The position numbers and the translations under genes were made by a program. This document shows positions 45,086 to 57,490 of a stretch of 64,000 nucleotides of DNA, one piece after another. The stretch's first letter is position 1, and the number at the start of each line of letters is the position of its first letter. Origin of the DNA: Meghimatium bilineatum (lineage: Eukaryota > Mollusca > Gastropoda > Stylommatophora > Philomycidae); contig CM067306.1 of NCBI GenBank assembly GCA_034231615.1, forward strand, positions 41,402,761 to 41,466,760, read 5' to 3'. A model generated the notes under the pieces. The model saw nothing but the letters and a program-made list of their open reading frames with translations. It did not search any database and had not been told where the DNA came from.

Positions 45086-45496
45086 CAAAACTGGCAACAT
45101 CTTGTAACTTATGGACACCCCCTCTACAACGGGTCACGCATTGCTCTTGTGGGAACAAGAAAATTATAGGCCAATAACCACGCTCATATATGCACCTCTA
45201 CGAGCATACTCTAGTGCATCTCTTAATAGCTCGACATAAGCTCGACGCTCGGGAAAATATACTGGTTACTGTATTATTGGTGGAGTTCGGATTGCTAAAT
45301 CAACAGATGGAATGAGAATTGTTTGCAACCAGACGAATAATATCTCAAATTGAAACATCTCATCCAGTACAGACATTAAAACTGGCTGGGTACAATGTTC
45401 CGTCACAGGTACGCTAGGAACTATAATGTTACTGACTCTGACAAGTCTGAGTAGTAGGTGTAATGAGAATGGTGAGCTTGATCAGTACTCGCTTCC

Positions 45497-45858
45497 TATA
45501 TACTTTGAGTCACCAACCAATGACTTATCATTACTCACTTTGTGTATGGTGTCGCCAACCAATGACTTATCATTACTCACTTTGTGTATGGTGTCGCCAA
45601 CCAATGACTTATCATTACTCACTTTGTGTATGGTGTCGCCAACCAATGACTTATCATTACTCACTTTGTGTATGGTGTCGCCAACCAATGACTTATCATT
45701 ACTCACTTTGTGTATGGTGTCGCCAACCAATGACTTATCATTACTCACTTTGTGAATGGTGTCACCAACCAATGACTTATCATTACTCACTTTGTGTATG
45801 GTGTGGCCAACCAATGACTTATCATTACTCACTTTGTGTATGGTGTCACCAAGCAATG
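45497..45858. repeat. 42-bp minisatellite, about eight copies
   Basis: Unit 'tatggtgtcgccaaccaatg' plus 'acttatcattactcactttg' plus 'tg'. 42 is a multiple of three, so frames stay open on both strands with 14-residue repeats. This follows from period and homogeneity and is not evidence for a gene. Confidence 0.97.
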
Positions 45859-45859
45859 A

Positions 45860-48800
45860 CAAGCACACACAAATTTGGATCAGCCAAGATAAGTAACTGC
45901 TTGGAATTTGCGCGCAAGATTATTCTAAAAAACCGGACGGTTTTCATGTGTACTACGTACGAATTACTCTGTAATAAGCGGATTAACTCTCCACTGCGTG
46001 TGGGTGTAAATATATATATATATAAGCGAGTCAGTTTAAGCGACCATCAGTGTCAAGCATATTGTCGATTTTCTCTCATTTACATTCAGAATAATATATT
46101 GTCACCCCCCCTCCTTTTTTTTTCTTCCAGCAAAAATGTTTCTAAATACCCACAAACTAAATTTAAAACAAAATTAAATTGTCACAAAATTTAAAATAGT
46201 TTAATTTTTGTGCAAACAGTATTTCTGTGATTTTCAAACCTTGCTGAATAATAAAGGATCTTCCACAACAACAAAAACAATAATAATAATTGAAGCATAC
46301 CCTGTATAGTGATCGATGGAGGACCTAATATTTCTGTTCCTAGAATCCTGAGACTTCTATTTCATAAATTTAAGACTGTGACTTGTAACTTCGTTGCTTT
46401 CAAACTTGGAGCCATAAATGTTCTTATAATCCCGTTCTTGTAAGCGACTACTCCCCTCTCACACTCAAGTTCTAATCTCTGGTTCTACTATTCTCCGCAA
46501 TCTCTACAACAGTTTCAGACCCCCGAAATTTCAGGGTCCACCAGAGAACGGCCGTCTCCTTCAAAGGTCGAAAAACAATACCCCCAAAATCCCGTCTTAA
46601 TCTTTTCTCTAGCTTGCAGACTGTGCCTCCTCTATGATTGTTGTGTCAAAGATGTCAATTGGTCTACTTCAGGACCTGTCCTACACATGACAAATACTTG
46701 ACATCTGTCAATCGTCTCTCAGACAGTCCGTTACTCTATTCTTTAGTCCAATCAGGAATGTTCCTAAATCTGTCACAAATTTCCTAATTCATTCAAACTG
46801 ATAATCCAGGTAGCTGTTTCTAATGATCGAACTTCATAAGACTAGCAGCTAACAATCGTTGTTTTCCGTCTCGCAGAATTTGTTTTCCGACACACAATAA
46901 CTTTTCTGCCTAATACGACCATTTCCCCAGGTAGATAATTTCCCAACACTGTAATTATCGCCCGATCAAATGAATCCTTAGAGCATTTATCATTTAATGT
47001 GGGTGTAAAATCTTCCTTATACTTTCTCTGAGTTACTTTCTGATTTAATTATAGTGTTCGTTTCACGCGATACTAATTCTGATGATCAACTCATTTCTTA
47101 ATTATAGGAACATTCTGTGATAGAATCGAATCCATAGATACGAAATATTTCAAATTTGTTTGACATTCTCTGCTTATCCCAAAAGCTTACAATTTAAATT
47201 ATCACCTGCAGGACCGTACAAGAGAAAACAGAACAGGATTTCGTTTCGCTTCCAAAAGGCGAAAGACAGCCTACAACCTTTTTTAAGATACATAAGGGGT
47301 AACGGAACAAAAAAGGTCACGGGCAAATAGTTTGAGAACTACTACAATATACGATTTAGATTGACAGTTATTGTTGAATTTCTAAAAATCTTTTATACTT
47401 GGCATTGAAATTCTAAGATTCGAAACAATTCTACAGCACTTGCTTCTCCGTCACGTAGAACCATGTGATATTGTTATCATTTAACATTCAATAATCTCCA
47501 CTGAACAGTATTTATCTGTGCTGCATGGGAATTGTTTAGTATTATTGTAGTTCCATATATTGAATCTGTAACGAAATGGAAATTATAATTTTCCATTTTT
47601 GAATTTATTATTTCGGCAATAATGCAGCCATCTTCACTTCTTGAACAGTAAATAACGCTTGCAGGTACTCAAACCCTCCTTCCCTCCTCGCCGGAAATCA
47701 GAACATAATTTTAGTACTGGGAATTTAGCAAAAAGGCGGGTATTCTCCCCACGCCTGTAACAATTTTTAAAAAAGGTCACAAAAGACTATAATGAGCGAA
47801 TTACTTCTCCTCCACCCCCACCTTACTGAAGACTCGTGTACGTTTTCTGGATCATTGTTTCGTATGCTTCGTTAAAAATAGAATATTCCATATTTCTTGA
47901 ACAGCAAGAATCGCAAGTAGTCACATGAGACTAGAAGTTGTCCACGCTTATCAGTTACCGCTGAAAATGCTTGCATTCCAGACATGCTTCTGCCATCAAA
48001 CAGACCGTGACTAACATTTACAAGTCTAAAACGTTAGGCTCTTCAGCTCAAGTTGTTTTCTGTTTCTTATATTCTCGACACAACTAGAAAGCTCAGGTGC
48101 ATCACTCACACCTGTGTTGATTCACTTTTTAGCCCCCTCAACCACCTACGCATCATCTTTCTAGAATTATGTAATTATGCATTTATATTTTCACGACATT
48201 CGGTCCCAGTTTCTGCACTCACATAATGTCTCCCATCACCCCTTCTCGTTCCTCTTATATATCAATATTTTTCATGTCAGTCACAATTTATGACTTTTTA
48301 AAAAAAACCTGTGTTCAATCAGATAACATCATATCTTTGAACGCTCACTCTTGATATGCAAGCATTCACAGCCACTGTAACCACACGCGTTTTATAAATA
48401 ACAACAGAACTCCAGACCGTATTACGCAACTGAATAAAGCGAAAGTGAAGCGTGTTTGAATAAATGAAAGGTCACTCGTCCACTTTGATGTCAACACCAT
48501 CGTTTTCCATGAGACTTAGGCCTAAGGTGAACATTTTTTAAAAATATCAAAAAAATCGTCTACCAATCTTTTGTCTAAATTCATAGTATTAAAAGTCATG
48601 TTTCCAAAAAAGGAATTTCCCCCCTAGAACAACCATGACAAATTTTTACCAAAATAACCCCTACATGACTTTGAGGTTCTTTATATACGGAATTCTGGTT
48701 TAGACGGTACTGCGTTTGTTTCGGAGACGAATACAAGAAAAAAAAAAGTGACTAATGGTCACTAATAAAGTTAGGATGCTGTGTCTAGTTCTATGAAAGA

Positions 48801-48922
48801 AAGACAACAATAAAATGGGAGATCCATTGTGTAAGTTGCACATGTAAAAACAAAAATAAGCAGTTAAAAATGAAAATAGGGGATTGTATAGGCTGAAGCA
48901 AAAAAAATAAAAAATATATACC

Positions 48923-48927
<5 letters not shown>
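45860..48927. other. 3 kb without recognised gene
   Basis: Mixed sequence. It contains the second copy of the dispersed repeat at 46955-47035. No splice-bounded exon, RNA gene or transposon protein was identified by eye. Confidence 0.5.
46955..47035. repeat. Dispersed repeat, second copy
   Basis: 'cactgtaattatcgcccgat' plus 'caaatgaatccttag' matches 45015-45085. Its coding frame is broken here. Confidence 0.6.

Positions 48928-48956
<29 letters not shown>
48928..48956. repeat. (TA)n microsatellite
   Basis: About 29 bp of TA followed by CACA. Confidence 0.95.
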
Positions 48957-48962
<6 letters not shown>

Positions 48963-49164
48963 GTACAGGACAGTAGATGTGTTTTCAGTAAGAGGGAGCT
49001 GGTTACCTAAAAACGCTTGTTTCTCCACATTTGTGGGGTTCAATTATCTTTGATTTGTGGGGTTCAATTATTTTATTGAAAGCCGTAAGACGGGTGTAGT
49101 TACCCACTCCATTAGTTTGCTTTATCATTAGTACGCATTGTCATGTTCTGACTTCTTAAGTTTC

Positions 49165-50025
49165 TTGTTTCAACCTCCTCAAACCCCCATCCCTTGTATC
49201 TACTGGCTAGATAATGTGTTTCAACCTCAAACCTCCATCCCTTGTATCTACTGGCTAGATATTGTGTTTCAACCTCAAACCTCCATCCCTTGTATCTACC
49301 GGCTAGATATTGTGTTTCAACCTCAAACCCCCATCCCTTGTATCTACTGGCTAGATATTGTGTTTCAACCTCAAACCTCCATCCCTTGTATCTACTGGCT
49401 AGATATTGTGTTTCAACCTCAAACCTCCATCCCTTGTATGTACTGGCTAGATATTGTGTTTCAACCTCAAACCCCCATCCCTTGTATCTACTGGCTAGAT
49501 ATTGTGTCTCAACCTCAAACCTCCATCCCTTGTATGTACTGGCTAGATATTGTGTTTCAACCTCAAACCTCCATCCCTTGTATCTACTGGCTAGATATTG
49601 TGCTTCAACCTCAAACCTCCATCCCTTGTATCTACTGGCTAGATATTGTGTTTCAACCTCAAACCCACATCCCTTGTATCTACTGGCTAGATATTGTGTT
49701 TCAACCTAAAACCCCCTTCCCTTGTATCTTCTGGCTAGATATTGTATTTCAACCTCAAACCTCCATCCCTTGTATCTACTGGCTAGATATTGTGTTTCAA
49801 CCTCAAACCCCCATCCCTTGTATCTACTGGCTAGATATTGTGTTTCAACCTAAAACCCCCTTCCCTTGTATCTTCTGGCTAGATATTGTGTTTCAACCTC
49901 AAACCCACATCCATTGTATCTACTGGCTAGATATTGTGTTTCAACCTCAAACCCACATCCCTTGTATCTACTGGCTAGATATTGTGTTTCAACCTCAAAC
50001 CTCTATCCCTTGTATCTATTGGGTA
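49165..50025. repeat. 48-bp minisatellite, about 18 copies
   Basis: Unit 'attgtgtttcaacctcaaac' plus 'ctccatcccttgtatctact' plus 'ggctagat'. 48 bp keeps the frame, giving a 345-codon open frame (49138-50175) of 16-residue repeats such as QPQTSIPCIYWLDIVF. Differences between units fall mainly on amino-acid-changing positions (Ser/Pro/His, Ile/Met), so coding constraint is not indicated. Confidence 0.97.
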
Positions 50026-50034
50026 GCGACCATA

Positions 50035-50170
50035 ATTACCATTGCGTTGCCGGAATCCATAAGGGAAGTAAATACTGTAATAATAACAATGTCGCCTGAT
50101 TTGCATGTCATAAGAGATGAACAAGGAGATTTGCCCGAAGGATTGGCTACCACATCTCCTAAAAGATCAA
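50035..50170 (+). repeat. Degenerate SINE A 5' half
   Basis: 'gcgttgccggaatccataag', 'tttgcatgtcataagagatg' and 'aaggagattt' keep the order of the SINE A 5' part, immediately after the 48-bp array. Confidence 0.5.
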
Positions 50171-51459
50171 AATGATCCAAACACGCACTGCTGTAAGAGA
50201 ATGTTTCAATCCGAATGGCGTAACCAAGATGTAAGCCACTAAAGAGGAAGATAACAGACCGAAAGTTAGCATGCCCGACGGTAAAAGAGGGCTATTTACC
50301 TCGGCACACTCGAGTCTCCCTAGATAGTCAAACAATGACATTTAGTACTAGAAAGCAAGCCAAAACTTAGGTAAACACCACTCCCCCTAAAATCTCTAGA
50401 AATCGAAGAATTACCATTTTTATACGGATAAGGTTAATTCAGTCACAGAGGTGGACTGTTGAGCTTGATAGACTGTGGTAAAATAAGGCGCTCAAGGCAT
50501 GGTAGAAGGCCAGGCGACTATAGGTATCACAATCACAGCCTGAATATATCACGTCTTTGAAAAGAACAATGGATGACATGATAGTAAAGTTCACATAACT
50601 TGCTAACCAGGAAAAACTGTCATAGTTTGATGACTGTTATTAGCAGAAAATGCTCTGATACCTTCATACAGACATTCTGGCGATTCTATCGCAGCATGAA
50701 TAGTGCTACATTCAGTAGATGTATACCAGACTTTCAGTCATATGACCAGTCATTGCTAACATTTGGAATAAAGGGAATGCCTTTCTTGCAAACTTATTTC
50801 AACAGACTGACCAGAAAGAAAAAATATGTGAGATGTATTAAGCGCATGTTATCTGATCAGTGCCAGGACATTGAGTGAAGTAATGACATGGATGTTACAG
50901 CTAAAGATGTAACAGTATCACCTATGTCCGAATTCCCAACCTCTCGGGAATTGTACCGTAATATGAAAGTAGAGAGTCTCACACACCTTTTTGGGTATAA
51001 TAGAGAAGTGGACAGACCGGGACACAGTAGGACCACTGAAAGCAGAGGGTATCAATTAACGGAGATTGATATCATATAATGAATCTTGACCCGTCAGTTC
51101 TGAAATGTTAATGGCAACATGAGATACAAAGGACCGAACACGCCCAAATTGTACACAGCAGTCAGCATTGCCGGCGGTAACAGAACACAGAGAGATCGCC
51201 GGATTAGATTCAGACACTTTTAAGTACGTATCGGGATGGATAGGGTGATTGTGATGTGAATGAACGCAGATATTGGTTGAAAGGAGTTTTTTTTAGTTAG
51301 TTGGGGTAGTTCAGTTTTGGGAGTTGGAGTTCGGAGCGCACAGTTGTACTCGGGACTAGAAGTTGAGCTTGGAGTTCAGAATGCACGGTTGTGCTCGGAA
51401 CTAGGGAGTCTGAGTTTGGGCCAGCGCCGGACGGGTGCCCCAAAAGTAGACTCTGTATT
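50171..51459. other. No recognised gene
   Basis: Unassigned. 'gttggagttcggagcgcaca' and 'cttggagttcagaatgcacg' at 51310-51400 form a short imperfect direct repeat. Confidence 0.45.
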
Positions 51460-51700
51460 TACAGAATAGATCCATACTTTTGGATACGCATATTTGGTTG
51501 AAGATCCAGAATATTGGATACACATATTTTGTTGAAAGGTTCCAGCAAAATTTGGATACGCATATTTAGTTGAAGATCCAGAATATTGGATACACATATT
51601 TTGTTGATAGATTATAGAATACTGGATACACATATCTGGTTGAAAGATTCCAGCAAAATTGGATACACATATTTTGTTGACAGAGTCCAGGTTATTGGAC
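51460..51700. repeat. About 35-40-bp repeat, six copies
   Basis: 'ttggatacacatattttgtt' plus 'gaaagattccagcaaaa', alternating with 'gaagatccagaata' versions. Confidence 0.88.
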
Positions 51701-52149
51701 TGTCAGATTTTCATTGAGAATTGATATTATGCTTTTTCTTTATTTGACGAATGTGGTAAATAAAGTTCACTATATGGGAATTTGGAGTTACAGAGTTGCA
51801 ACGTTGTTTCATGTATGTTACACTTGGATATAACTGGGGACATAGCAGCTCCTGTTCACTCAACAACGACAAACAGCACGTTGTCACACTACCACAAAGA
51901 TAGATATTCGTGCAGCACATTAAAATAAAAGGATCAAGAAATACTGCTCCATGTCCTTATGGTATACTCTTTAGTGACATCAACAATGTATCTGATATGA
52001 CATTGAAAGTTTGCATAAAAAATTCACTGTAAGAATGCGAAGTCACGCTATCAGGGAAGCGTAGCTTCACAGTTGTTTGCTACCAAATCCTGCTTACATC
52101 AGTGGCTATCGAAACTCCTTGAGGAAATCGTGGCATGTTGGCTTGCTTG
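51701..52149. other. No feature recognised
   Basis: AT-rich with no gene. Confidence 0.5.
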
Positions 52150-54075
52150 ATATGTGGAGAATCGTCAGGTATTTCCATCTACACCAGATGATGACAGGGA
52201 TAATAAAGAAACGTGGTTTAATGCTTCTGTGCTTGCACACGACCTTTTTTGAATGGTTCCAGGCTGATCTGGAGACATGTGTTGCGATGATTGATCTCGA
52301 GGATACATATAATAGGGTTCTTATGAATGTCTCATGAACTTGCTCATGCTACTACAGGTGGGTCCCTTTATTGTTCGATGAATATCATCAGCTCTGTTCG
52401 AAAGATGATTCTAAAGGTAAAGATAGATCCCATGGCAGCAACCTGCCGCGGAGATAAAGATTATTCTTCACCCACTAAGCCGCAGCAACTATTACGTGGG
52501 ATGGCCAGTTCCCTTTCTTGCTGTCTTTACCTAACCTAACTCATGCGTCAGGTACTCATTTACAGCTGCGTCGACTGGAGGAGCACTACAGTGTGGTATT
52601 TGGTCTCGGGGCCAACTATAATTTATCCAGGACTGTATCAGCGTTTGCCTCTTTCCATAATACTGTTCAATGTCTACATAATAATGATAACGAAACAGCA
52701 ATTGACCGATATGGCGGAACATTATCATTTGCCGATGATATTCTGGTGTACAGGCAGGGAAAGAAGCGGAATGCGATTACAGAGGAAATAAAGGAATTAT
52801 ACCGATTGAAATCCTGTTCGGAGTGTGTAAAGGCTGCTCTCAGTTGGTTCTCGCTAAACAATCGCATCACCAGCACAGAAACCCCAGCAATGAAATTGTA
52901 TGAGATCGCCATTTCTTGAACACTTGCATTGTGGCTTGACTGTCTAGGAGTGACTTTTGTACGCACGTTTTGCTTTAAAAAAAACAACATGTTAATAACT
53001 TAGGCCCGCAAAGGTATATCGGCATTGACAGGTATAATTTCAGCTTGTGACATTCCGCAACATCTACTCGCACTGCTATTTCAGGAACTTCTTGTTTCTA
53101 GCATGGAATACGAATGTACCATATTCACGGTTAGTGATAAAGGTTCAGCATGAGGTCATAGGTATCATCTTGGGATGCACCAAAGATACACACTGTCTGG
53201 CGATGAGATCTCTGCTTGACTTTTCGACAGCATTTGACAGAATCAAGATGTGGTGAACTCGGGTATATCTTAAAATCATTTCCAATATACTCTATCCATT
53301 AAACTGAAATCTCAAAAAGGTGAAAGACTCCAAGCTCAAATGAGGCAGATAATGGTTGAGACAGGCAGTATATATCAGACAAGTATGTGACTCTACCAGA
53401 ATTGATCTTGGGTAGGAGTTAATGCCCATTGCAGGGACAAATATCCGGTTGCTGTAGAAGTTAAGGCGCCAGTTGTCGATAACACTGCAAGAACTGATGT
53501 ATTAATCAACATTGATCGGTCAGTTATTCGGCATCAAGGCTGTGCTTGTGCTTTTTCTGCATGGACCGGTTGGGACACTGTCAGAGAACTCACTACAACC
53601 ACAAGCAATCTTACGATGGAGATATAGGCTGTGACAGAGGTTATGTCATGACTGATGCCACACGACTATTCTCGTGCATGCAGACTTAATGACAATGAAT
53701 ATATTCTGCAAACTTGAAGCGGGAGTCGTCTGCCGTCATTGGGTAATTATTGACTAAATCTCTCTCTATATATAAATCTAAATATTGACTAAATCTATGA
53801 CCAGAAAGATTTACGTTTATATTCGTGCCAGGACATTCAGGGGGTTGGCGGTAATGAGCGATCCGATACATTGGCGAGCAGTGTCAATAGTTACATCATT
53901 GGATGTATCTGATATAGTTAATGCGTTAAGGGACTTTGTCCGCTTAGATTATGTTCTAAAATGTGAATCATTGTCGCTCCCAAGACTGCTCAAGATTGGT
54001 GTAAAGATCGGAACATCCCTTAAAGAGAAAATAATAGATATAGGAAGACACTTGCTGTTTGTCCATCACAGGTGA
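52150..54075 (+). pseudogene. Non-LTR retrotransposon relic with RT and RNase H regions
   Basis: The pieces occur in order on the + strand across many frame changes. They are CVAMIDLEDTYNRVLMNV (RT palm, normally DL..AYDRV), YQRLPLSIILFNVYII (RT motif 'G.PLSP.LFN.YI'), LSFADDILVYRQGKKRN (catalytic ADD at about 52734), HEVIGIILGCTKDTHCLAMR plus SLLDFSTAFDRIKMW (the region after the thumb in jockey/I-type elements) and LDVSDIVNALRDFV (RNase H region). It is ancient and inactive. A SINE B copy interrupts it at 52409-52590. Confidence 0.88.
52409..52590 (-). repeat. SINE B, 5'-truncated, inside the LINE relic
   Basis: Reverse orientation: 'aaaggtaaagatagatccca', 'aagccgcagcaactattacg', 'gatggccagttccctttctt' and 'actcatgcgtcaggtactca' match 15713-15880. 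The tRNA-like head is missing. Confidence 0.88.
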
Positions 54076-55218
54076 CGATTACCATTTGTTACATCTACTT
54101 TTTAAAATCATTTTGAGCTATGCCCTTGATTATGAGTTGGTAGATGGCTAATAAACCCTAATCTAACTGCAGATATCTTTGGACAGCTCGGGCACGGATG
54201 ACCAGTGTAAATGATTCTTTATCGACGCCTGACTTTCTAGCTGCTATGCGCTGTTGAGCTGCCAATAAATCTTTTTGATTACGAAGATAATAATAAATCA
54301 AATTTTAGCTTATCGGCTGATACCACTGATGGATTTATTGAGACGGGGATCGGAGCACCTATGGACATATCCAGTGTGCTCTGATGATAACCTGCAGTCA
54401 TAATTCCTACTTATTTATGTAAGGTAAAACCGATTAATCCACGGATTAAAGAAGACGACATATTGGAAAACGCATTGGGGATTCACGAGGAGACTACATT
54501 GTTGGCTAGAATCTTAATGTATCTACTTATATCCAAGGCGGCCAGTATTCACTCTTGGACAGCTAGTCCAGTTTGTGAAATCTACATGTTGCCCGCAGTT
54601 GATATAGACTTTTATATAGCATGTTTTTATATTTAGACATTGTGGAAAGTGTTCGTGTATAAAAAACTTGTCGTAGTCCTACACATTGACATAGATGGAC
54701 GTTGTGAGCTACGTTCTTGTCTAATTTAACGTAATCCTATACATTAAAATAGATGGACGTGGTTCTTATATAGATAGAGCAGCTCTTATCTAACTTGATG
54801 TAGTCCCATAGTGTGCCATTTCAATGTAGTCACATTGAAATAAATGGACATGGTGGTATGAGCTGTTGTTTAACTTGATGGCCTATACATTGACACAAAT
54901 AGACATGGTGGGAGGAGTTCTTGTCTAACTTGAGGTCATATACATTAATATATGGACATGGTGGAAAGTGTTCGTGTCTAATTTGCCATAGACCAATACA
55001 TTGTATTTTCTACATGTTTCAGATATTGAATTAATATGATTTTGTAGTTGTTCTTTTTCGTAGGCTCTAGTCGTCTGCGAAAGTTCATTTAATTCATTGT
55101 TTAGTTGCTCTGAGTTATATTGTTCTGAGTTTTATTTCATTAATTTCAAAAATATTATTACAACAGGAATATATTGAAGAATTTTTGGAAGATTTTTTTG
55201 TTTGTTTGGCAGATGTTT

Positions 55219-55220
<2 letters not shown>
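54076..55220. repeat. Irregular repeats around 54600-55010, otherwise unassigned
   Basis: 'acattgacatagatggacgt', 'gttcttgtctaacttga' and 'tagtcctatacatt' recur five or six times with large indels between 54600 and 55010. The rest shows nothing. Confidence 0.65.

Positions 55221-55268
<48 letters not shown>
55221..55268. repeat. (ATT)n microsatellite
   Basis: About 16 uninterrupted ATT repeats. Confidence 0.97.
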
Positions 55269-55273
<5 letters not shown>

Positions 55274-56264
55274 TACGAAGATTTTTGACGTATTACGGTT
55301 TCTTCCTTAGATGAAAGCTTTTAACCGTACAATGTACACAAATCTAAACACAAGTATATGCAACCTGGCTTTAGAATAAGAAAATAACTCGGTTATTATA
55401 TTAACTCAGATTTAGAAATAACATGTATGATATGGCTTCAACTCTAGACGACCTTTGCCACTGACTTCCATAATAAAAAAAATACCAGGGCAGAATTCAC
55501 AGAAACGATTTTCATTTTCATGTTATCCACTTTCTGTTCTATGACTACACCTCCTTATATCTCATCGCCTGCTCCCTCTTTTCCTATATGCCAGTACGTA
55601 GCTTTGTACACCTGTGTCAGCTTCCCATATATGGGGGATGATGCTATTTTTATCCCAGCTCTGCAGTGCTCACTATCAGCCGGTCAAGTCTATTTGAAGG
55701 TAATATCTTGATATTCGACTTCTTACAAAATTACATCACGTGTATTCAAGATTTTCAAAACAAATGAATTTACCATTAATTGCATATCGTATTTATACAA
55801 ATAGCTATAGTTGATAGTTTTAAAATACTGATAACTTGTGTGTTGCTAAATTTAGAATTTTATTAGAGCTATCACCCCTGAAGTGTCGCATAGCGCACTG
55901 TATGCGTTTTGATACGCTGATGGAGAAGTGGTAAAGGGAGGCATCCGTGCTCCTCAACTTTGTTTAGAGCCGTGTTTCGACCAAGAAGGTGCTGCATGCA
56001 TGCCTATACAATAACAAACATCAACTTTTAATCTACGACTCTACGTGAAAATCAAAAACAAGTTGATCAAGATTTCAGAATTCGTGATATTTCTTTGACT
56101 TCAAAACGTGGAGTCCATCTTTCGCTTTTCTTGACGTTGTCTGAAGAGTTTTATAATTATTCCAACCAAGAGGAAAGTGTCCAGATAAAGAGTATTCCAC
56201 CCCAGATTTTTCATTAAGTGCTATGAGTTTTTCATTGTCTCCGCCGACTTAACCATAAAAACAG
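55269..56264. other. Flank upstream of CCDC141-like exon
   Basis: No promoter could be assigned. The last 40 bp contain a pyrimidine-rich stretch, a branch-like CGACTTAAC and ACAG at 56261-56264. A 5' UTR exon may therefore lie upstream. Confidence 0.45.
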
Positions 56265-56266
56265 GT

Positions 56267-56383
56267 ATGGCGGCCAAAAGAGCAGAGTCCATGGACCTGT
56301 CAGAGATTCCGCCATCCACAACAACCATTAGTACTGTCGCTGTGCAGGCAGGAAGAGCTAAGGTTGTGCTTGCTGTGCTCAGG
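56267..56383 (+). CDS. CCDC141: First coding exon of a CCDC141-like gene
   Basis: ATG at 56267 opens 39 codons ending in a consensus donor AGG|GTAAGA (phase 0). The product is MAAKRAESMDLSEIPPSTTT then ISTVAVQAGRAKVVLAVLR. The ISTVAVQAG..KVVLAV block is what I recall at the N-terminus of CCDC141 (CAMDI), a coiled-coil/spectrin-like protein. In vertebrates it binds DISC1 and myosin II and is needed for neuronal migration. CCDC141 neighbours SESTD1 in human, which supports the call. An AG at 56263-56264 allows either a spliced 5' UTR or a read-through start. Later exons were not found and probably lie past 64 kb. Only 39 residues support the assignment. Confidence 0.75.
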
Positions 56384-56399
56384 GTAAGAACCTAGATAT

Positions 56400-57490
56400 G
56401 CATGCCCAGATATACAATTCTTTAGTCTAAACAATTTTGACGAATAAATGATGCATGTCCAGATATATAGTTTTGTGTTGTAGACACATTTCAAGAATAT
56501 AGTGTATGTCCAGATAGAGAGTTCTGTGTTGTGCTATATTACAGGAATATAGCGTATGCCAGATAGATAGTTATATACATATTTCAGGAGTATAGCGTAT
56601 GTCCAGATAGAGAGTACTAGACATATTTCAGGAGTATAGCGTATGCCAGATAGAGAGTTCTATGCATATTTCAGGAGTGCAGCGTATGTCCAGATAGAGA
56701 GTTCTAGACATATTTCAGGAGTATAGCGTATGTCCAGATAGAGAGTTCTAGACATATTTCAGGAGTATAGCGTATGTCAAGATATAGAGTTCTAGACATA
56801 TTTCAGGAGTATAGCGTATGTCCAGATAGGGAGTTCTAGACATATTTCAGGAGTATAGCGTATGCCAGATAGAGAGTTCTAGACATATTTCAGGAGTATA
56901 GCGTATGCCAGATTGATAGTTCTATACATATTTCAGGAGTATAGCGTATGTCCAGATATAGAGTTCTAGACACATTTCAGGAATATAGCGTATTTCAGGA
57001 ATATAACACAAGTAGCGAGTTTTGTATTCCATTACTATACGAATACACTAATTTCACGAATATTATATATGACATATGAAGAGTTGTGTGTTCTAGACAC
57101 ATTTAAGGAATACAGCATAAGTCCAGATAGAGGTATGGGTTCTATACACATATCAGGAATATAATACATGTCCAGATATATAGTTCTATGTTGTAGACAC
57201 ACTTTACTAATTTAACGTATGGCAGAGACACTGCTACAACACTATGTTGTAGACACATTTACAGAATATAAATCATGTCTAAATAGAGAGCTGTATATTC
57301 AACACATTTCAATAATATAACACATGTCCAAATACATATTTCTATATTCTATACTTATTTCAACAATGTAACACTTGTCCAGGTAGATAGTTCTATATTC
57401 TGTACATATTTCAATAATATAATACATGCCCAGATAGATAGTTCTATATTCTAGACATAATTCAAGAATATAGTGTATACACAGATATAT
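56400..57490. repeat. About 44-bp minisatellite at the start of the CCDC141 intron
   Basis: Unit 'ggagtatagcgtatgtccag' plus 'atagagagttctagacatat' plus 'ttca'. It is regular at about 56540-56990 and diverged on both sides. The first recognisable copy starts about 16 bp after the donor at 56384. Confidence 0.92.

Noticed and set aside
45463..46194. 243-codon open frame, and the opposite-strand 128-codon frame
   Set aside because: A by-product of the 42-bp array; both strands are open for the same reason.
49138..50175. 345-codon + strand open frame with 16-residue repeats
   Set aside because: It follows from a 48-bp tandem repeat; unit differences are mostly amino-acid changing and there is no start context, splice structure or known family.
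53785..54075. 96-codon frame as an independent gene
   Set aside because: Position and sequence fit the RNase H region of the LINE relic that precedes it.
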